Positions 57,534 through 64,000 of a stretch of 64,000 nucleotides of DNA are shown here, one piece after another. The notes under the pieces are model-generated. The model did not search any database and had not been told where the DNA came from. It was given only the letters and a program-made list of their open reading frames with translations. The number at the start of each line of letters is the position of its first letter. The first letter of the stretch is position 1. The stretch comes from Exophiala sp. HKRS030 (Eukaryota > Ascomycota > Eurotiomycetes > Chaetothyriales > Herpotrichiellaceae), in NCBI GenBank assembly GCA_023897205.1, contig JAHWDD010000012.1, positions 992,001 through 1,056,000 on the forward strand. Direction: 5' to 3'. A program made the position numbers and the translations under genes.

Positions 57534-59041
57534 CTAATACTTGCAGTGACCGCAATAACCACAAACATCAGCTGAACAAGCAGTGTAGTCTTTGTCGGAC
57601 TCGTCGTCCGACTCTCTTTCCTGGCCGCGGATATCATGCCCAGCATGCCAGGACAGCACTTCGTCACTCGTTTTCTCGGAATGCGTCGAATCTCCATCTT
57701 GCAGTCCCGCCTCCTGATTAAAATCCGGTCCTTCAACCCATCTTGCTCTTAAATCATCAGGGAGAGCCTCAAAACTTTCATCTAACAAGCGCCTAATCTC
57801 TAAAGACCCTGATGCGGATCGACATATCTCAAGCTGTGTCCTAGACGTTCGAGAGAATTCGATCAAAGTGTGCAGCAATGATGCGAGCTGCCGAAGGGTA
57901 TCTCTGTTAGCCGTTTCCCATTCTTCTATCTCTTTGCGTACATCTTGGATACGAATATCTTCGAATAGTCCACGTTGGTGAAACCCTACAACAAGAGTTG
58001 GAATCTGAGAGATCCAAAGCCTTGGGGTGATGTCGCTCATGTCGATCTCTTTCTTGATCGTACGAGTTTTGAAATCAAACGCCGACCGCGTCTTGATGTC
58101 GAATATACTCTGTTGACAAGTGGGCTGTCCACCTTTTTGCATCCGAAGTCGTCCACGACCTGTGGCTGTCTCCTTGCCAACTGATGCACTGCCTAAATCT
58201 CTGAGTAAGGAATTCATCTTCGCCGGCGGATCTGGTTTGTCATCCTCTTTGCGAAAGTACCCGTCGACTCCGAAGCGAACCAGCAGACGTAGTCCTCCAA
58301 AACGATATTGGATCATTCTCTGATGGGACTTGGAACTCTTCACATCTTTCTCCCACGTCGTGTACTCTTCAGGAAAGGTATGACCATAGCCTTTGACATT
58401 AGGTATGAGCTCCGTTGGAGAGTTCTCTCTACGGATGAAGAAGACGGTGTGCCCAACTCTCGCCAGGATAATCCTGAACTCCTTGTCTACCCCATGGACA
58501 AATCGAACCAGATTTCCTAGTGCACTGGTGCACGTAACGACATCGATGTCTTTTGTGGGAAATTGTGAATCCTGTTTGAGCAATGCTCGGACTGCTGGCT
58601 CCATGGGGTAAGGTGGGTATTGGGCCGCATTTGAATCTCGAAAGAAGTTGCCTTTATCAGGCTCAAGGCGACGATTGATGGCCGGAGGTGTCCATGCAGG
58701 AGGCTTTCCTAGGCGAGGTAAAATAGGTCAGTTCATCCGGCAAACTTGATAAAAAAACAATTTGACGTTACCGTACCAGGGATGATCACAGTTGGACTAT
58801 CTCGATCTAGCCAACTGTAAGAGGCAACATAGCTGCAGTCTCTGATCGTAGCATCACGCGACGACTGAGAAATATTCTCTCGATGAAGCTCAGTGAGGAG
58901 CAAACCAAAAGGAGGTGATGGTGTTGTTGATGGCATCAGGACCTCTGTTCTGTCGGGTTTGGCCCCTCTGTGCCCTCGACCTCTCTGAGAAGAGGAGCCT
59001 CCCCGGCCCCAGGAGGCTCTCTGAAACCCCGGATTAGACAT
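57534..59041 (-). CDS. Uncharacterised fungal protein with PD-(D/E)XK-nuclease-like motif pattern
   Basis: Two exons, 58777-59041 and 57534-58708, 479 residues. The 68 nt intron (GTACGG donor, CTGACC branch site, CCTAG acceptor) splits the Gly of IIPGKPPAWTPP. The N-terminus is Gly/Arg-rich (WGRGGSSSQRGRGHRGAK), RNA-binding style. The core follows: DCSYVASYSWLDRDSPTVIIPG, then LVRFVHGVDKEFRIILARVGHTVFFIRRENSPTE, GYGHTFPEEYTTWE, and RFGGLRLLVRFGVDGY. I recall relatives being named geranylgeranyl pyrophosphate synthetase, yet no DDxxD motif is present, so that name looks wrong. The order VRF-x-VDGY (Asp about 237) then FDIKTR (Asp about 292, Lys about 294) resembles the acidic/E-x-K motifs of DXO/Rai1 and other PD-(D/E)XK nucleases; this is inference, with the usual first Glu replaced by Gly. 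The C-terminus has a helical part and ends CGYCGHCKY. It is divergent from the helicase gene, 177 bp away. Confidence 0.8.
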
Positions 59042-59218
59042 GTTGAATTCGTTCAGTCAAAAGCCCAGCTTTTTCTGTTGTGTTGGGAGCCTTGAAGTTT
59101 CTCCCTATGGTGGGGTTGCTGCGGGGCAAAGCAAACAAGCAAGCAGGCATTGGTTTATATACGCTTCACAATCCTTGCAGAAGAGCGCTTTACTCTCTAG
59201 ACTATCTAGGTAGCGATC
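59042..59218. promoter_or_regulatory. 177 bp divergent promoter shared with the helicase-AAA gene
   Basis: Shortest divergent spacing in the window. Start codons at 59041 (-) and 59219 (+) leave room for only one shared regulatory region, implying co-expression. No factor site is certain. Confidence 0.5.
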
Positions 59219-62200
59219 ATGTCAGGGAGATCAGCAAGGTTAAACAAACATTTCAGTCTCATCGAGCAAGGAAAGAAGAAGGTGGAGAAGGTCTCTGATG
59301 CAAGACTCTTCCTAGAGGCCGTCTGTGATCAGCCTGACCACCTCCGCTGCATCGAGAAACTGGTATCGAGTTCCAATGCCCTGGATTCGCAACAGAATAG
59401 TCTCCGTTTCGATGTCTCCGTGGAGTTTTTGAACGGACCTACGGCGGATCTCCTTACATACCTGAGAAAACCCGGTCTTGAACAGCTTTGCAATGGCCAA
59501 TTTCTTCGGAACATCATCTCTTCTCTGGTAGAACCTCCAGCCTTTTGGAAAGCCTTTGTGGATGCACACCACCGCAAAGTGCTGAGTCAGGCTTCCGAAA
59601 CCGCCTTCGCCTGGATGGTTTTGCAGTTGTTAGCATCGCCTTCTTGCACGGATGAGATCAATCAAGTAGCCAGAAATGCTATCACTGATCGCTCTTTCCT
59701 TGACTCTCCCTGCCTCGAGGTCAGATCATTCGGCTACAAGATCCAGAATATTCTCAATATTAAATCTTCAAACCTTCCTCAACTTGACGATTTTAAACCT
59801 GGTGGGAGACATGACAACGACTTTGCGGATTTCCGAACGATCTCTATACTTCCTACCCCGGATGAAATCGCCTCGGCAGAAGCACCGTTTTACCGGAAGG
59901 CAAACGCAATATATGAGACAGAGCCTGATAATCGCCCAGCAATGCATTACGACAACCAGTTCCGTTTGCTGCGGGAAGACTTTTTGGCTGAACTGCGAAA
60001 TGATTTACAAATTGCCCAAGGAAGAAAAAGGGAAGAAGATCTGCAGGCCTGATCCACCAATTGGCCTTTAGGGACATAGACTGTGGTACTCACATGCGAA
60101 GAAAACCCTGTTCGTTGACCTTCCTATGCAAGGGAGGTCTTCCGCCAATATCAGATGTCCCAAAGTCGGAGAGAATGGTATTTGTCAAAACAAATAAAAA
60201 GTTCTTGAAGCACCAATCGTTCGGCTGCTTGATGCAAGGTCAAGAAGTCGTCGCATTCGCTTCGGTTGATCGAAATGAAACTCTACTCGCCGAGGATACT
60301 CCTGTTCTTGCCTTACGGGTGGCGGAGAGTGATGCGGTGATCAGGATTCTCACCAGAGCTAAGCGGGAAGAGCATTTCCACTTCGTCGTGGTGGACACCG
60401 CCGTGTTTGCTTACGAGCACGTTCTTCAAAGACTGAAAGAGAAATCCGAATTCCCCCTTTCTGACTGTCTGTTGTCTTCAGAACCGTCAGTACAAAGTCC
60501 GGCTATTGGCAGAGGTTTATCACAGACAGTGGAGCGGATGAAAGCTACGAAGGGCCAAGAAATTCATCGTGCTTTGGGATTATCCAAGAAAATCTCCCTA
60601 GACCAATCGCAATTTGAGTCATTGATGACCGGGTTACTCCAGACGGTAAGTATAATTCAAGGACCACCAGGTAGGCACCAAGTTCCTATTGATCTGTCCC
60701 CAATTTAACTCTTTTCAGGGACCGGAAAATCATTCATCGGAGCTCTTCTCGCTAAAGTTTTACACGATCACACAACTGAGACCATCCTAGTTATATGTTA
60801 CACCAACCATGCACTGGACCAGTTTTTGGAGGACCTTATGGATGTCGGCATACCAGATGACTCGATGGTCAGACTGGGAGCAAAATCTTCGGACAGGACG
60901 AAAAAGCTAGGCTTATCCGAGCAGCATGGCACTGGGCGACCTCCATGGGCCTTCATCTATGGCCAAAGAGAAAAATTGCGGGAGATAGAACAGCACTTGG
61001 AAAAATGTGTCAACAAATTCCAGCGAGATGTTACTAAAGATCAGCTTCTAGAGCATCTAGAATTTTCAGATGATTCAAAATATTACGATGCTTTTCTCGT
61101 GCCAGAGCCAGAGGATGGCATGCAGCGCGTGGGAAGAGGAGGGAGGAGAATCCACAAGCATTATTTGATGGATCGTTGGATAGCTGGAGGGAACGCTGCC
61201 ATCCTTCAGCACATGGTTAAGAAGGAACACGAGGCCATTTGGGAAATGTCTGGCAAAGATCGACAAGAAACATTGCATCGATGGAGGTGGAACGTTCTCC
61301 ATGAATATCTGGAAGAGATTGCATCCTTATTCCGAGAATTCAACCGAATCGAAAGTGAGATCGATGATGCCATCTACCAAACAAAGAACTCCGATATCTT
61401 CAAAACAAAGCGGGTTATTGCTTGCACAACCACAGCTGCGGCAAAATATATGCGAGCCCTAGAGACCGCACAGCCTGGTATTGTCTTGGTTGAAGAAGCT
61501 GGAGAAATCCTTGAGAGTCACATTCTGACTGCGCTGACGCGGGACACGAAACAACTCGTGCTAATTGGAGATCACAAGCAACTGCGCCCAAAGGTCAACA
61601 ATTACGGTCTGACGGTCGAGAAAGGGGACGGATTTGATCTCAACAGGTCAATGTTCGAGAGGCTTGTTCTACGAGGATATCCACACGTCACCCTTTCGAA
61701 TCAACACCGGATGTGCCCTGAAATATCACGACTGATCCGGCATCTTACTTACCCTGACCTGCTAGATGCTGAGAAGACCCAGAATCGGCCCGATTTGCGT
61801 GGTTTCCAAAACAAAGTCATTTTCGTAAATCATGGCCATCCAGAGCTCGACTTGCAAGGCGTCTCAGAACGTCACGAACCCTCTAGAACGATTAGTAAGC
61901 AGAATCTCTTTGAAGTTGAGATGATCCTCAACTGCGTCCGCTACCTTGGGCAGCAAGGCTATAGGACAAGCAAGATCGTGATCCTGGTACCGTATCTAGG
62001 GCAACTCTATCTTCTCCAAAAGGAATTAAGCAAGAACAACGATCCAGTTCTCAATGATCTGGATTCGTACGACCTGGTTCGTGCTGGTCTCCTCTCACCA
62101 GCAAGCGCACATTTGGCTAAGCGCCCAATATTGATTTCTACCATTGGTGAGTTTGATCCATTTTATTGTTTCCCTTAAATGCTAAACTAGGATAGATAAC

Positions 62201-64000
62201 TATCAGGGGGAGGAGAGAGATATTGTTATTGCCTCACTAACCCGCAGCAACAAAGAAGGAGATGTTGGATTTATGGCTGCGCCAGAACGCCTTAACGTAC
62301 TCCTTTCACGAGCACGCAATGCGCTGATTGTCATTGGGAATTTCGGAACCTTCCTCAGCAGCCGCAAAGCAAAAACGGCATGGCAGCCCCTACTTGACCT
62401 TGTGTCTGAGCGTGGACAACTGTATGATGGATTTCCCCTGAAGTGCGAGAGACACCCGAATCGAATGACAACAATACGACAACCTCATGACTTCGATACT
62501 GAATGCCCTGATGGAGGGTGTGCCGATCCATGGTATAAGTCCTCCGTTTCTTGTCACTGAGTTACTGCTGATTAGTTTCTAAGCACAACGATGCTCCGGT
62601 GTGGTATTCATGTTTGTCCGCAGCGATGCCACCAGCTCTACGACCATTCAAAGATAGACTGTACTAGCATTGTTGACGCTACATGTCCTGAGAAGCATAA
62701 GTACCGCTGGGAATGCCATAAGGGAGCACCAACTTCGTGCCCTAAGTGCGAATATGAGAAACGAATCATGGACGAAAAGAAGCGAAGAGACTTTGAGCTA
62801 GAGCTCAAGCGACAGGAGCGTCAAAAAGACCACGCTATACAATTGGCTAAGATTGAGCAGCAAAAAGAGATGCAGAAACAAGTCATGAAAGACATCATAG
62901 AAGAGAGAGAGCGGCAAAATGTCCTCGCGCAAGGGAGGGATGATCTCGAAAGATTAAAACAGATGGCCGAGCGTGCTCGGAATCATGAGTCTACTCCTCG
63001 GGCACCGTCCTCGAAAGCTCCAAACTCCCCTCCTGGAGCGCCCAAGGTAAACGAGGGTCCAACTCCAGTCCCAGCACAAGCCCAGCCGTCCGGGAAATCT
63101 TATGTTCAACCACAAAATTCTGCTGCTCGCGATGAGTGGGAGCGGCAGAAGAAGATGGAGGGCCAAGTGGATAAAAGTTTGGATGCGCTCATGGGTATGG
63201 CTGGACTGGAAGAAGTGAAAGACAAATTCTTGGACATCAAAGCGAAGGTTGATACCGTGGTTCGTCAAAATACTAGCTTGAAGGATGAAAGATTCAGCGC
63301 AGCTCTTTTGGGCAATCCAGGAACAGGTACGCACATATCTCGCAGACATCTGCCTCAAGCCTTGAATGCACCTTCTTGACCCGCACCTGACTCTGCCAAG
63401 GGAAAACGACTGTCGCGCGTCTGTATGCGAAGTTTCTCAGTTCAGTCGGGGTCATCCCCGGAGACTTCTTTGTCGAAACATCTGGTTCGGCTCTTGCCAA
63501 TGGCGGGGTCGCTGGATGCAAAAAGCACCTTGAAGAGATCTGCAACAGTGGTGGCGGCGCATTATTCATCGACGAGGCGTATCAGCTCACCTCTGGAAAC
63601 AACTATGGAGGCAGTGCAGTCCTTGATTTTCTGCTTACGGAAGTGGAAAACTTAACCGGAAAAGTCGTTTTCATTCTTGCTGGCTACAACAAGAACATGG
63701 AGACATTCTTCGCACATAATCCAGGAATTCCAAGCCGATTCCCAGTCGAGTTCCAATTCCGCGATTACAGCGACATCGAGCTGCAGAGTATTTTCTGTCA
63801 TAGGATAGAAAGGAAATATAGCAGCAGAATGAAAATAGAAGGAGGTGTCGACGGACTGTATGTCAGAGTAGTTTCTCGTCGGATCGGGCGAGGTCGGTCA
63901 CGAGAGGGTTTTGGGAACGCCCGGTCTGTTCACAACTGCTTTTCTCGAATAGCTGCTCATCAAGCAAAGCGATTACAACAGGAACGTAAGGCAGGCAAGC
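59219..64000 (+). CDS. ZNFX1/Hrr1-type SF1 RNA helicase fused to a CbbX/SpoVK-type AAA+ domain (partial, frame broken once)
   Basis: Runs off the window. Exons: 59219-60670, 60719-62146, 62196-62532, 62584-63326, 63401-64000; at least 1520 residues. An N-terminal helical region precedes a ZNFX1-like beta domain (DIDCGTHMRRKPCSLTFLCKGGL ... KFLKHQSFGCLMQGQEVVAFASVDRNE). SF1 helicase motifs: GPPGTGKS near residue 485; Walker B region LVEEAGEI; VLIGDHKQLRP; LSNQHRMCPEI; DNYQGEERDIVIASLTRSN; ERLNVLLSRARNALIVIGN. A NF-X1-like Cys-rich stretch follows (CADPCTTMLRCGIHVCPQRCHQ ... CPKCE), then a long charged coiled coil and a Pro-rich linker. Last is an AAA+ module: GNPGTGKT, LFIDEAYQL, NPGIPSRFP, FGNAR. 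Relatives include S. pombe Hrr1 (RNAi) and animal ZNFX1 (RNA-silencing memory, antiviral sensing). One A is missing from the run 60025-60029: the frame of IAQGRK changes so that KKGRRSAGLIHQLAFRDIDCG follows. Further AAA modules may lie beyond 64000. Confidence 0.9.

Noticed and set aside
57534..59041. Naming this gene geranylgeranyl pyrophosphate synthase
   Set aside because: The aspartate-rich prenyl synthase motifs are absent; such a name would come from transferred annotation.
63425..63655. 76-codon frame at the end of the window
   Set aside because: Shadow of the AAA+ exon, which is open in another frame from 63401 to the window end.

Overview
This is a nuclear contig from a filamentous ascomycete (Pezizomycotina). 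The evidence is: short 48-110 nt GT-AG introns with CTGAC/CTAAC-type branch sites, a Gal4-type Zn2Cys6 regulator, an AtfA-type bZIP factor, fungal-type Vid27 and Swi1, and intergenic spacers of 0.2-6 kb. The class is uncertain; Eurotiomycetes (perhaps Chaetothyriomycetidae) is a guess from protein style only. I see no operons, plasmid or phage genes, CRISPR arrays or rRNA, and I could not defend any tRNA.

Layout. 0.4-2.1 kb: proline-rich protein. 3.4-4.4 kb: uncharacterised Ser/Thr-rich protein. 5.4-8.0 kb: eIF2A. 10.1-12.4 kb (-): WD40-like protein, probably nucleoporin Nup37, divergent from APC1 (12.8-18.8 kb, +). 18.8-24.9 kb: gene-free block. 24.9-26.0 kb (-): aldose 1-epimerase. 27.8-28.9 kb (-): Zn2Cys6 factor with a 3.5 kb upstream spacer. 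32.4-33.5 kb (-) and 34.1-36.6 kb (+): OXR1 and VID27 as a divergent pair. 37.8-39.1 kb (-): VPS51. 41.5-43.3 kb (-): AtfA-like bZIP with a 2.8 kb upstream region. 46.1-47.5 kb (-): proteasome ATPase RPT3. 51.9-54.8 kb (+): SWI1-like ARID protein. 55.9-56.6 kb (-): mitochondrial ribosomal protein mL49/Img2. 57.5-59.0 kb (-) and 59.2 kb to the window end (+): a tightly divergent pair, an uncharacterised protein with a PD-(D/E)XK-nuclease-like motif pattern, and a very large ZNFX1/Hrr1-type RNA helicase fused to a CbbX/SpoVK-type AAA+ ATPase, cut by the window edge.

Two points matter most. First, six conserved genes (eIF2A, APC1, VID27, VPS51, SWI1, the helicase) each lose their frame by exactly one missing base at a short homopolymer. 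In every case adding one base gives a complete, sensible protein. The simplest reading is uncorrected homopolymer undercalls in the assembly, so gene models that obey the raw frame will be broken. Second, the divergent pair at 57.5-64 kb shares a 177 bp promoter and is the best candidate for an under-described system: an RNAi/antiviral-type helicase with a built-in AAA+ motor beside a possible nuclease-fold partner whose family I recall being labelled a prenyl synthase without the expected motifs.

The other genes are mostly housekeeping (translation, cell cycle, nuclear pore, proteasome, vesicle tethering, chromatin, mitochondrial translation) with two transcription factors, and do not form one pathway.
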